A program made the position numbers and the translations under genes. Of a stretch of 64,000 nucleotides of DNA, positions 23,066-34,655 are shown piece by piece. The stretch is from Poecilobothrus nobilitatus (lineage: Eukaryota; Arthropoda; Insecta; Diptera; Dolichopodidae). The stretch lies in the NCBI GenBank assembly GCA_947095535.1, contig OX352773.1, forward strand, positions 232,791,477 to 232,855,476. Direction: 5' to 3'. How positions within the stretch are numbered: the first letter of the stretch is position 1; each line of letters begins with the position of its first letter. The notes under the pieces are model-generated. The model worked only from the letters and a program-made list of their open reading frames with translations, was not told the origin of the DNA and did no database searches.

Positions 23066-26000
23066 TATTATTAATCCTAAAATATTACTGATTAAAAAGC
23101 AAAATATAAGTATATACATGTTTAATGTAGAATTATTGATTCTTACATCAGTTTAATATTTTACTACATTATTATGATGGTAAATGATCCCTTCTCTATT
23201 ACTTATACTTATTACTTGTTAAAAATTATTTTACGGATATTTGTGTTTTTTTTTTGCAAATTAATATAAATTTTTAAAAAATGAAATGAAAAAAATGTGA
23301 TTAATTGTTTTTGAAAAGTTAATAATATTGAATAATTGTGGAAAGTAGAAAAAAATTGATTATTGAAAGCAAAAAAAAAAAATAATATATTAATTTCTTA
23401 TGTTATCTATGCTCTTTGGAAAAAATATTTTGATGTCTTTATTAAAATTCATTGGTATAATACTATTAATTTTTAGTCACTTATAGTAATTTTATTTTTC
23501 TGGTAGAAAAATTTACCTTATAACTGTTCTGTTAAGAACATAATTTAATTTAAAATTGTAAGTAAAGTAAGCATTACATTTCAGATATTCCATTACACTT
23601 AATACACCTTATGCATTTATTAGAATTTTAATACAGAAAAATAAAAAAAAACGGGCTAAACTTTATAAATTAACCACGATATCTATTATAATGATTATTT
23701 CATGTCCAAAAATTTAAAAAAAATAATATTTTAAGAAAAAACACTCAACAATTTTCTGAAACCAAATTATACCTACTTATTTTAGAAATATTTCTATGTT
23801 TTCTGTGTTGAGTGATAACACTCTTTGGATCTAAGCTTAAAACTGAGCTTGAACACTCAAATCTATCTTTTTCACACAAACATTATACGCTTTAAGTCAT
23901 AGGTTTTGTTCTTTGTACGATTTAAGTCGTAGGTTAGATTTGTTTTGTTTAAAAGAGAGATTTGAATTTAACCTTTAAAGCTAAGAGTTTCTTTTAATTC
24001 AATCATTTTATCTATTTTTAACTTTAATATAAATTTTAAATTAAATAAAAATATATTTTTGTATTTTCTTAGATTTTGTATATTATTTTCAACTTTTCTT
24101 TGAAAGAAAAAGATTAGAATATCATTCAAAAAATTACAAACATTATAATTTTATTGTAAATTGTTCGATTTATGTAATAATTATCTATAGATAGATATAA
24201 ATAATTATCTATAGATGTTAAATGAAAACTTTACAGACAATGTGATTATTTTTTTATATTTTTATTGTTTTATAAAATGAAAATAAGTTTTAAATTAATA
24301 TAAATTAGAAATATCTGTCTTACTTTATAAATTTTTAATTTGTTAACACAAAATATGTAATATTTTAAGTATTGAAACTTTTTCAAAACTTTTTTTTTTT
24401 TTATCTTTTCTTCAAAACATTTGTAATAAATTTTATATATATTATATGGGTGTATGGTACAATTTGAAATAATTATATCAATATTAAAATGATATTACGA
24501 AAGATTTTCTTTTATTAAATTTAAACACAATCTTATAATATCTTTTAATATTATTAGAAATATGGTATTTGCCTTGGTTAAAAATTTAATCAAAATTTAC
24601 ACAATCAAAATCCATGCTGTTCTATTTGTACTAATATTTTTTTTTCTTTTTGTTTTTTTTTTTTTGCTTAAAATACTCTTAAAATCAAATTTATACTCAA
24701 GCAAAGGGGAGAACTCATACTTTTTTTGTACTCTTATTTTTTGGTTTTTTTTTTTTTGTTAACAAAAGAAATTTTTCTATTGTTCATTTGATTTTTTTAA
24801 TTACTTGTCACTTTAGGTAATCAAATGTCAAATTTTAGCATTCTATTCAAATTTCAAAATAATATTGTTGTTGTAACTCTACATTTTTTATTAAATTGAT
24901 TTTTTACCTATACCTACTGAATTCTTTAAAAATTGTACTTAAACTTCGAAAATTTTGATATTTTCTGATTAATTTAAGTTTCGGAATAGTTTTTATAAGA
25001 ATTGTTTTTTAATTTTCTAAAAGAAAGGGTAATGTTTTCTAAAAGAAGTATTTTGAAGCTGAAAATAAATAAGTTAATGATAATTATATAGGTACATTTG
25101 ATTTAATTTGTTAATAGATATAGGTATTATATAGATAATAATTTTTACAAATTGGAAAATTTTTTATTTGAAAATTAATTTTCCCTAAAAAAAAAACGAA
25201 AAAAACGAAAAACATTTAAAGGATATATTCAAATAACATAATATAATTTAAAATTATATCAATGTATATTTGAATTTAATAAAAAAAAAAAAAAAAAAAA
25301 ACGTATTGTTTTTATAGAAAAAAAATTTAACTGCGGCAAAAAGTAATTTGTTTTTCTTTTTTTTCGTTTTTCTTTGGTAGTATTCCCATAAAGACGGCAC
25401 CAATTTTTTTTTTTACATAAGTTGTGTTATAACAGAATATTCCCATTGAAAGCATTAAAAATTAGTTGAAGAAAGAAGAATGAAAAAATTTTCATCTATT
25501 TTAATATTTAATTTTTTTATTTTTTTTTTCTGCTTTATTTTTATTTTTATATTTATAAAATATATATAGATATATATTATATCTTTTATGTCCATATATA
25601 TGGTATATATATTGCGAATATATTAATTCTAATTTCTTTCATTCAAATGTAACAAACTAGATATAAATTGAATTTAAAATAACATTGATATTATTAAAAT
25701 AGTACAAATATAGCTAGTATTGAATCATATTATTATGTATAGAAATAAAAATGAAGTATATAGTCAAATCTTTGATCTTTATATTTACTGAAATTAATCT
25801 GCCAAAAAAAAATAAAATAAAATAAAAAATTGATCCTTTTTTTCCATTTATTTATTTATATACATTTTTATGTATTTTTATTTTTCTCTTCTTTCTTTAT
25901 TTTTTTATTTTTTATTTTATTTGATTTTTATTTTTTTTTTTTTTTTTTTTTTATATTCTAAATATATTTATAAATATTTACCATTTATATTTTGTAAATA

Positions 26001-26369
26001 TTTAGGGAAAAAAAAAATTAACCCTAAGGATTATTATATATTTTTTTATTCCATATACTTATATATAAATTATTTTTTTAAAAAGAGAGAAAAATATATA
26101 TGTATGTGTATGGAATTGAAAGAATATTAATATTTAAATTTCTAAATATCAAAAATAAAATATAAAACAAAAACAAAAAAAAATAAATAAATAAATAAAT
26201 ATTATATAGATTTTTATTGATACAAGTTAGCGTATATATAAAAATAGGAATTTTCTATTTTTATTTAATAATAATATCCTTTATTTTGAATGTAAAAAAA
26301 AACAATATATCAATTTAGTTTTTGTGATATTCGTACCTGTGATGTAAGTACCTGCATATAATGATGATT

Positions 26370-26501
26370 CTAACTAAAATAATAAACACAAATCCGATTT
26401 TCAATCATCGAACATCGATCACCGCCAAAATTCGCTTCCCCGAACTCTTCTTCGTCAAATGTAACATAATTGTATAGCGAAACGAAAAATAAAAATAACA
26501 T
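26370..26501 (-). CDS. Candidate 43-codon small ORF, unknown
   Basis: The frame starts at ATG (26499-26501) and ends at TAG (26370-26372), preceded by an in-frame TAA. The first ~13 residues are hydrophobic (MLFLFFVSLYNYV) and signal-peptide- or anchor-like. Then come an acidic stretch FDEEEFGEANFGGD, one Cys (RCSMIENRIC contains two in all) and a short C-terminus. About 65 bp inside it (26397-26462) are clearly richer in G+C than the flanks, unusual here. I do not recognise the product. It could be a real micropeptide, a last-exon remnant, or chance. Confidence 0.2.
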   Translation of the reverse strand: MLFLFFVSLYNYVTFDEEEFGEANFGGDRCSMIENRICVYYFS

Positions 26502-26529
26502 TTTTAATTTTTGTTACTTATAGATAATA

Positions 26530-26625
26530 ATGTCAAACCCGACCATAGAGATAAATGTCATCACAGATGAAAAAAACAGAAAATGTCTTAATTTCGGTGA
26601 GGACGAATTTTTGATTTGTCGATAG
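26530..26625 (+). CDS. Candidate 31-codon small ORF, unknown
   Basis: ATG at 26530, stop TAG at 26623-26625. The residues are not the usual AT-noise mixture: MSNPTIEINVITDE near the start and LNFGEDEFLICR at the end. It lies 28 bp from the start of the opposite small ORF, in a divergent arrangement. An acceptor-like ...TTACTTATAG lies just upstream, so it might also be part of an exon. No family recognised. Confidence 0.15.
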   Translation: MSNPTIEINVITDEKNRKCLNFGEDEFLICR

Positions 26626-26683
26626 TCTCAATTGTAAGCAAATACATAAAAATGCATAGGTTTTAATTTTTTTTTTGTCGAAA

Positions 26684-26757
26684 ACATTTTATTTAATCGT
26701 TAAATGAAACTTTGTAGACATACAATACATAGTTAAAAAAAAATTTCTTGAAAATCC
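26684..26757 (+). repeat. Direct repeat, unit 1
   Basis: ACATTTTATTTAATCGTTAAATGAAACTTTG-type block ending TTCTTGAAAATCC, matching 27229-27299 with only a few substitutions and a small indel. The units are about 545 bp apart, in the same orientation. Confidence 0.8.
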
Positions 26758-27228
26758 ATGCATCGATTGTCAGAATTCTGTTCTGATTGTCAGATGTCTG
26801 TATAAAATTATTCCTTCTTTTTTCTAAAAATCTTTTTTTCCTAAAAATCTTTCTCATCCCCATCCTGTATCCCGTAAGCCAAAGTGTACATATTTTGTAT
26901 TAAAAGTCTCAACCTAAAGTTTAATATTAAAAGGGGTAGTTTTCGTTGATTAAAACTTCAACACACTATGCAAAAGAATCACGTAAAATTCTTCTGGATG
27001 ACTTTTGAACTTTTAAACCTTCCTTCGTAAAAAAAAAAAGAAAATATTACTTAAGAATATTTAAACAAACAAAAAAAAAAATTTTTTTTATTATAGGATT
27101 TTAACAAATTGAAAACTAAAATAATTTTTTTTTTTTTTTTTACTAAACTTTTATTTAATTCTTTTACATAGTCTTATTTTATACTACAAAAAATAAATTT
27201 CAATAGGTACTTTAATTAAAAATTTAAA

Positions 27229-27299
27229 CATTTTATTTAATCCTTAAATGAAATTTTGTAGACATAGGTAGGTAGTTAAAAAAAAATTCTTGAAAATCC
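27229..27299 (+). repeat. Direct repeat, unit 2
   Basis: Second copy of the block at 26684-26757. It contains TTAAATGAAATTTTGTAGAC and TTCTTGAAAATCC. Possible remnant ends of a short inserted element or a local duplication. Confidence 0.8.
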
Positions 27300-28014
27300 T
27301 TAGAAACAATTTCAATTAACAATTTGAAATAAATCTTTTTTAATGTTAATGTGTTTTTTCATCATAAAAACTAAAGTATGTAATATAAACAGTGAAGAAC
27401 AAAAATTAAAAACATTAAATTTTTTCGAAAATGACTATTAGTATAATTGTTTTACATTATTGTTTTAAAATACGTTTTTCTGTTCTGTATTAGGAAATTT
27501 AAAAATGCATAATATTTAAAAATAAAAATTGAACTTAAAATAGGCACTGGGAAATATCATCTAAAGAAACAAGAACTAGAAGTACAAAAATTAAATAACA
27601 TTTAAAAAAAATACATAATTTTTTTTAGATCTTATTAGCGAAATAAGACCTGAAAGTAAAAAAATGGAAGAAAGTATAAAAATATTTTAGGTTTTATTTA
27701 ATTTCGTTAAATATGTAGATATAAAATGAAAAAAAGTATAACTTTTGATAAAACTTGATTAACACAATTATTGATGTTTTGATCTGATAATGTTAATTAT
27801 AGTTGTCCAGTAAAAATATTATTACATCTATGGATTTTAATATCGGTTTAAAAGGATAATAAAGTGCAATAAAGGAAAGAATTAAATCCCTTATATTATT
27901 TTTCAAAAAAAAAAACAAAAATAACGATGATCTAAATTCGCAAAAAATAAAATTACTGCGTAAAAATGAACCAGAAAATTTTTCCGCTTTCACAGTCGGT
28001 TAATAATCAGATTT

Positions 28015-28175
28015 AGGGATGCAATCCTCAGTATTTGAAATGCTTTGATTTTCAATCATATATTATTTATGTAAAAACACAATTAGAAGGAATTTTGAAG
28101 TTGATTACAAAATCAGGGTTTTAATAATATGCTTAGCACGGATTTGGAGGCAGCAACCCCCAATTTTTTTAAATG
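28015..28175 (+). repeat. ACAAAATCAGG-family repeat
   Basis: AATTAGAAGGAATTTTGAAG then TTGATTACAAAATCAGGG, then CACGGATTTGGAGGC and CAACCCCCAATTTTT. Close to 43700-43800, with a shorter relative at 32690-32750. Class unknown. Confidence 0.65.
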
Positions 28176-30499
28176 ACAACAGCTTAATGGACAGAATAAT
28201 AACGAACTTTCTTGTAATATTGTTCAATATACTTTGTATGTTTTTAATAAAATTATATAAAACCTTGATTTTCTTTTGATTTTTAGAAAATAATTTTTTA
28301 TTTTAGATCTTATTTCATTTGTTTTAATTTTTCATTTCGGTTTTTTTTTAATTTTTAGATTTAATTTAATTGCAATATTAGATATGTTTTCTCATTCATA
28401 AATTATTGATCTTATTCCATTAGACGTTTTTTTATCAAGCAAAAAAAAAAACATGAACATTTTGGATGTTATTTAATTTTTTATTTTTAAACTCTTATTT
28501 CTTTAAACGCTATTTCGTAATGTCCTTAGAACAGTTTTATTTCAAAACTATACTATTAAAAATATTTTATTATAATACTTTGTATCCATTTTCAAAATTA
28601 CGTTTATTTGAATCCTATATATTTGATTGTATTTTTCTTTAAAGCTTTATATCCTTATATTATCCTTGGGTTGATTTTTATCCAATTTTAACTTTTTTTC
28701 TTAATTTTTGTATATTTGGTCAAAAATTCTAATTTTTGTTAAAATAGCGTTATTTGTTTTTATAATATTTTAGAAAATACGGCACCTATACAGTACTTAC
28801 TTTGCTTGGATGTAGTCTTGGATAAAAATTTACTCAATTTTAACTTTTAGCATTTTGCCCTTTTTTTTTTTAGTTATTACTTAAATTATTAGGTATTATT
28901 ATTTAATTTTGTCTATTTGATAGAATTTACTATTTTTTGTCAAATGTATTTTGATAATATTTTGAGTGCAGTAAATCTTAAAATTAAAAAATTTTGGTCC
29001 TGATAATATGTGAATACAAATTTGACAATTTTTTTATGCAAATAAAATAATGAAACCAAAATTATGTTAAAATTTTAGTACGATATTTATACATTCTGGG
29101 TATAAATTCACCCAAAGAATTTTTATGTGATTTTTTTTTTTGAAAAGATCATGAGGGTTAATACTTTTATTTTATATCATCATCTTTTATTAATTCTTGA
29201 ATTATTTTACTAAAATATACTTAACAGAATAATATTGAATTTAAGTATCTATAGATACTTTTTTTTTTAGTTGTTTAAAGTAGATAATAATAAACTTTTT
29301 TTTTATAGAAATAATTAAAGAAAAATTGCTGAAGATAATTTTTAACATTTTCTTAAATAAAATACCAAAATCTTAAAATATTCATTTTATTTATTCATTT
29401 AAAGTGAGAAAAAAAATACTCAAATGATCACATTTAAATTTGGGTTAAATTTATACCTTTTAAATATCAGGAAATCATTTTAAAATATGTCCTTTTTATT
29501 TATTTTAAATTGATGAAACAAGTCTGATTTTCATTCTTTAAGTTTCTTTTTTATATATATATTTATAATACAAATATAATGTTATAACTATGCATACATA
29601 GATTGGTGTATACATATATATATATATATATAATTATATTAAAAAGAACATAAGTGTAGGTAATAGGATAAAATGTGGTGAATATTCATTATTATTCCGG
29701 AGATAGACTTTCTAAAAGTTTTTTTTTTTTTTGCCGAATTTTAAGAATATCAAAGTGGGTATTGAAGTAAAAGAAATTATCCGCATTTCCCCAGATTAAG
29801 GATCAGACAATAATGAAATTTAATATTCAAAAAAATTTATTTATTTATTTACTTTTTTGAATTTAAAAAGTAGTAGGTATATACTTTTTTTAATATTAAG
29901 TATGTATTAAGTATATAGAAAAGGAAATAATATTAGAGATGTCATAATGTTTTCACTGAATTTTGTTTTTTATTTGAAAAGGAGATTGAATTTCTTATAA
30001 GATTATAATATTATATAAATTTTTTTTTTATTTAAATAAAATATAGTATATAAAGTTAAAAACGTATTTTTTTTATTTATTTTGTTACTGTTATAAAATC
30101 TTGATTAAATTTTTATAATTTCTCTAACTTACATTTTCATTTCGAAAAATATAAAATTTTAAAGAAAATATTATATAGATAAAATTTAAACTTTTGAGGA
30201 AAACTTTTTTATAGTTTGTTTTAAAGAAAAACTAAATGTATATTTTAATGAATGAAATAGAAAAAAAAAAACAAAACTTTGTTTCAAAATGTTTTTGTTA
30301 TAGTGAAATTTTTTCTAAGATGAGTTTAATGTTTTCGCTCCAAAGATGAAATCATAAAACAAAAAGTATTTTTAAGCATCGGTAAAGGTGCCTTCAACTA
30401 ATTCCCAAGTCACTATAACCTCCTATTAAAATTTACTCTTAAAAAACAGATTATTGTTAAATGAATTAGGTAATGTTCAAAAGGTCAAAATCCAATTAA

Positions 30500-31150
30500 A
30501 TTTTATTATAATATTAATGGCACTGTCATTGAGTATTTCTATATGAAACCAAAGATTATTATATCATTCTTGATCATAAATTAACTTTTAATCGTCATAT
30601 TGATCATATATCTAATTTCAAAAGTTTCTTCTATGTTGGGTTTCATTAAACGAAACTCGCAAAAATTTCTATGATCACTACACATTTAAAAATTTGTATA
30701 CTACACTAGTTTATCTACACCTTCAATATGCTTGTCCGATTTGAATGCCATATTATTCTTAGCATATCAAGATATTAGAATTTGTTCAAAGAAACATGAT
30801 CAGATTTTGCCATAGGAAGTTTGACTGGCAACCTCATGTTACTCGTTATCTACCTAAATCTCAACTCATTAAGTTATCTACTCTTGAGAGCAGACGGAAT
30901 ATTGCTTCTGTTATGTTCCCTATGATGTCTTAACTGCAAGAAATAACCGAATTCTTTTAATATATACGCTCCAATTTGTGATTTTAGAAGCCAAAGTATT
31001 TTGTATCCTAAAAGTCATAGGAATCTTTCAACCAATAGAAAATTCTAAGCGTTTATTTAATCATAGTTTTTCTGCAGTTGATTTCAATTTTAGCAGATAT
31101 GTTTTTAGGAGGAAAATCACCACAATTTTTTGATACCATACAATTCTTCT
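30500..31150 (+). pseudogene. Jockey-like LINE reverse transcriptase fossil (3' part)
   Basis: Joined by eye across frameshifts, the plus strand carries the post-catalytic order of a Jockey-clade RT: ILDHKLTFNRHIDHISN (30567-30617), MLGFIKRN, FYDHYTFKNLYTTLVYLHL and QYACPI, then after another shift VQRNMIRFCHRKFDWQPHV and LSTLESRRNIASVMFPMMS (stop near 30932). A degraded FSRYVFRRK-like end follows near 31088-31120. Several frameshifts and in-frame stops make it non-functional. The catalytic palm including YxDD is absent. It is a truncated old insertion with no local partner. Confidence 0.75.
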
Positions 31151-31607
31151 AACTAATCATAATTTTTCTTAATTTTATTAATTTTCTAACCGCGGAACTT
31201 TATTTCAAATTTATCTTATCTTATTGGTTGGATTAAATTTATACATTTGAATTTTTATATTCATTTTAAATTACATAATTTAAATTTTACATTCTTAAAC
31301 TTAGTTTGTAACTTTTTTCATAATTATTTTTTTTTTCTTATTCTATGTTGGGTATCTAATGAATTTTATTATTAAGATTGTTTTATTTTACATTATAATA
31401 TCTATAATCATTATTATAATATATTTATTTTTTATATTATAAGCATAATCTGTGTAAGAGAAATTTTCCAGTAGATTCAAATAGATAAATTAAGCTGCAC
31501 TTACAAAACTAAAATAAAATTACAATATTTTTGTATATACCTACTTAAAATTTCTATAAAATGTGACACCTGTTTATAATATCATAATAATTGTTCATTA
31601 AAACAAA
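31151..31607. other. AT-rich DNA, no gene recognised
   Basis: Probably contains the 3' UTR of the preceding LINE fossil; its end could not be placed. Confidence 0.4.
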
Positions 31608-31609
31608 TA

Positions 31610-32330
31610 CACCAATACCTCGCTTTACGGCGTAGATACGTTCTGAAAAAGTTGGCCGCAAATCGAAAAGCGTTAAAACGAATCATTTATTTTGATACAA
31701 ACCTATACAAATTTAATAGGATCCGTTCCAATTTTTAATAATATAATTTTTAATAGTTTTTAGTTTAAAATGCATTTTTTTCTTAGTTCATTTAAAAATG
31801 CTTATCTACATATAAAATAAAAATACATAACAAGTAATAATAAACAAAAATTCAAAAAAAATAATTCATAAATAGTTCATACAAAACAAATATTAAAAAA
31901 CAAAAAAAATTCATATGCAAAATGTTTAAAAACAATTCTAATCTGAAGACGAACTGGAAGAAACGGTAAGCTGTAATAGTATGCTGTTATCATCACTTTT
32001 CGCTGTTGTGGATTGACCTGGTTTAAAAAATTGATTCAAAGTTGTTTGTCTTGCCTTGCTTTCTACATACTTTTGCAGCTCTTTATAACAAGTAATGGTT
32101 GAGTTATTTCCTCGAGAAAACTTTATAGGGCTGCATTCTATGTCAGGATCCTTTTTGAACAAAGATGTTTATTCCTTGTTTGAAATAAGAAAGCGCATTC
32201 GACAAGTTCTTTAATATTAACTGTTGGCATACAGAAGGCTGCATATCTTTTTTAATTTTTATTTTTTTCCATATTTTTTTTTTGGCCGTATAACGAAACA
32301 TTTGTAAAATATTAAATAAATGCACTTTTG
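31610..32330 (-). mobile_element. Truncated pogo/Tigger-like DNA transposon
   Basis: A terminal-repeat-like end starts at a TA (31608-31609): CACCAATACCTCGCTTTACG, then GGCGTAGATACG, TTCTGAAAAAG and GGCCGCAAATCGAAAAGCG. Tigger/pogo elements insert at TA and often have ends built around CCTCG(C/A)TT...ACG words with the complementary word nearby. About 330 bp inside lies the C-terminal coding remnant on the minus strand. The opposite terminal repeat is not visible at 32.3-33 kb, so the element is truncated. Confidence 0.6.
31938..32325 (-). pseudogene. pogo/Tigger-like transposase C-terminal remnant
   Basis: Two overlapping minus-strand frames look like one broken reading frame: 32143-32325 (ends NALSYFKQGINIFVQKGS) and 31938-32162 (starts MFKKDPDIECSPIKF). 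The second contains LQKYVESKARQTTLNQFFKP and ends in a Ser-rich acidic tail. The order helix-rich ALSYFK...LQKYVE then QTTLNQFF resembles the C-terminus of Tigger/pogo transposases. QTTLNQFF fits the PCNA-interacting (PIP) box QxxLxxFF, known from pogo transposase. The DDE catalytic core and CENP-B-like DNA-binding domain are missing. Alternative: another PIP-box protein remnant. Confidence 0.5.
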
Positions 32331-34655
32331 TAGGAAACTAATAAAAATAGTTTCTTATTTTTATACTTACTCTTATTCCAAATATTAATTATGATCTAGC
32401 TATCAAAAGAAAAAAAAAATTAACTAATCTCTAAATATAGTTTTCGAATAGTTGGGATTTAGTTCATATAAATTAATTCTCAAACTCTAAAAATGAATTA
32501 ACCCCGTCCGAAAAAAAATAAACGTTATCTCAAACCTCCTAACTAACTCCTAAAAATCTCTCCCCTTCGGTATAGGCAATGAACAAATTCCCCAAATAAT
32601 ACTACGCGAATTAAGCCCAAAAGAAATACATTATAAAGTCTTTCACTTATAAAAATATTTTAAATGCTTTGTCATGTAAAAAAAAAAATAATTATAGGGA
32701 AAACTTTAGAGTTGGTTACAAAATCAGGAATATACACTTTTTCCACTAATAGTTTATTAAATTTTACCAAAAATAATGACATCGCGGTTAGTTCATTTTC
32801 GTTTTGGGGGGTTATTTCATAACGCCCTCTCTATATAGACAAGTTTTTAAACGCTTAATGTAAATTGCGCCATAAAATATTTAAACTAGGAAGTTTAATC
32901 AAAGAAGTGTGCATTTAACTGTAAAAATAACTGTAAAAAATGTGAAAATTGCAGTTTTTAACTTTTTTTTTTTTTTTTAAAAACATAATAGTTATAACAA
33001 ACATGAAAATAAAAAAGAAAAACAATTTTTTATTTTTTTTTTATTTTAACATTATGATTAAATTAATTTATTCATCAACTTTTTAATTAAATGTTAAGAG
33101 AAAATTAAATAAATTTAAAAAAAAAAAAAAACACAAGAAAGAAAATTAATTTTATGTAGATACATTTTAATTATTTTCATTTTTTTTGCACAAATTTGCA
33201 AAATTTATAGCAAAAAAAAAAAAAAAATGTTCCTAGTAAAACAAAATATTGACATAAAAAAAAAAAAAAAAATTTATCTTATATTTGAATGTACATTTTA
33301 TAATTTAATTATTTTTATAATAATTTATACCAAAATGAACTATAATATAATTTGATTAATGTATAAAAACTATGGTAAAATTAAATGAACTTTAAAAAAT
33401 AAAAAAAAAAAAAAATACCTAATAGTGGAAAAATTAAAAATAATTATTATATAATAAATAAATGTTATTGAAAAGGCATGCATTCATATAAAGGATAAAA
33501 AACAAAAAGAAAAAAAAAGGATCGAAAAAAAAATATAATGACATTTATTTCAATTTTTTTTTTTTTTTTCCACATTTTATAAAATTAATTAAAAAAAATA
33601 TAAAAAAAAACGTTTATGCCTTCAAAAACTAGGACATTTTAATAAATTTAATTATTTTTTTTTTTTTTTCTTTTTTCTTTTTTATTATCTACTTATTTAT
33701 ATTATATAATATTATGTAGGTATATATAAATTTTAATATTGTCATTTTCTATTACAATGATGTCATTTAAAATAACAAGTTCTAAATAATTAAAAAATTA
33801 ATATATTCTAAAAACATAAAAATGATACTTAATTGCAGGATATACGTATATTATTCACATAAATTCTAATTTAATTTTTTTTTTTTTAAATTTTACATAA
33901 TATTTTATATATGTACATATTTAGCTGTATATTAAATATGTAAATAGATATATTTATGTTCGTTTTGTGACATTTTTACACATTCATTTTAAAAAATTTT
34001 TCAGATAAAAATTTTAAAAATGATAAGTACAAAATATTTCTAAAAATTTTCAAAGAGAATATTTTGTTTCTATACATATATCTATATAGTATATATATAT
34101 ATATAAATTTTTTTTTCGAAGGTAGGTGGTAATCTCGAAAGACGTCAATGAGATCAATGCGCGAAATCTCATTGATCAACTCAAAAAGCGACCTTCCTTT
34201 TAAAACAAACATTTATTGGTTCGAAACCATGGTACATTGTACTGTATGGTTTGGAGATTGGAAAAATAGAAATAAAGGAAATGAAGAAATGAATGGAAAG
34301 ATAATGGGAAGTTAATGAATATTGTGAGGATCGTTAAGAACAAAGTTGTTGATTTTCTTTTAAAATTTAACGATTCATACACGTTATGTATTCGAAATTT
34401 TTGTAAATAATTCCAAGCTATTGCATATTTATTTAATTTAATTTAATTTGTTTATTTTAATCTCAAAAAGAGCGTTGAACACTCGTACAGAGTGAGTACA
34501 ATATTAAATTCATTTAAATCCATTATTATTATTATTATTATAGGCGAATATACATTATTAAATTTTTTTAAATTATTATAAGATAGAAAAGAGAAAAAAG
34601 TAAAAAAAAATTTTGGTTATTTGACTAAAATTATTAAGCTAAATTATTATATTAT
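32331..34655. other. AT-rich DNA, no gene recognised
   Basis: It holds a short ACAAAATCAGG-family fragment near 32690-32750 and dense poly-A/T runs from 32.9 to 34.1 kb. An ATT trinucleotide run at about 34523-34542 may belong to the 3' end of the following minus-strand LINE. Confidence 0.5.

Larger units (their letters stand above)
18001..26369. other. Homopolymer/microsatellite-rich block, no gene or transposon seen
   Basis: About 8.4 kb without any recognisable transposon remnant. It is marked by dozens of poly-A/poly-T runs of 9-20 bp, TA-rich stretches (for example TATATA near 19675 and 22750), ATTC, ATC and AAAT microsatellites, and many TGTAAATA/TGTACATA words of the Pumilio-site type. 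Open frames (19475-19699, 24562-24762, 25870-26130) are poly-Phe/Tyr/Leu translations of T runs. It could be neutral DNA, or a very long AU-rich untranslated region or regulatory block; the sequence alone does not decide. Confidence 0.5.
26626..30499. other. AT-rich DNA, no gene recognised
   Basis: It holds a pair of direct repeats (26684-26757 and 27229-27299) and one GGTTACAAAATCAGG-type repeat (28015-28175), both listed separately. A TATATA run lies at 29614-29632. Otherwise AT-rich noncoding sequence. Confidence 0.5.

Noticed and set aside
25870..26130. Poly-Phe/Leu/Tyr frames at 19475, 24562 and 25870 resembling membrane proteins
   Set aside because: They are translations of T-rich runs; hydrophobicity here is a composition artefact.
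18001..26369. CRISPR array, bacterial operon, or prophage
   Set aside because: No regular repeat-spacer pattern and no prokaryotic gene organisation; the window is clearly eukaryotic.
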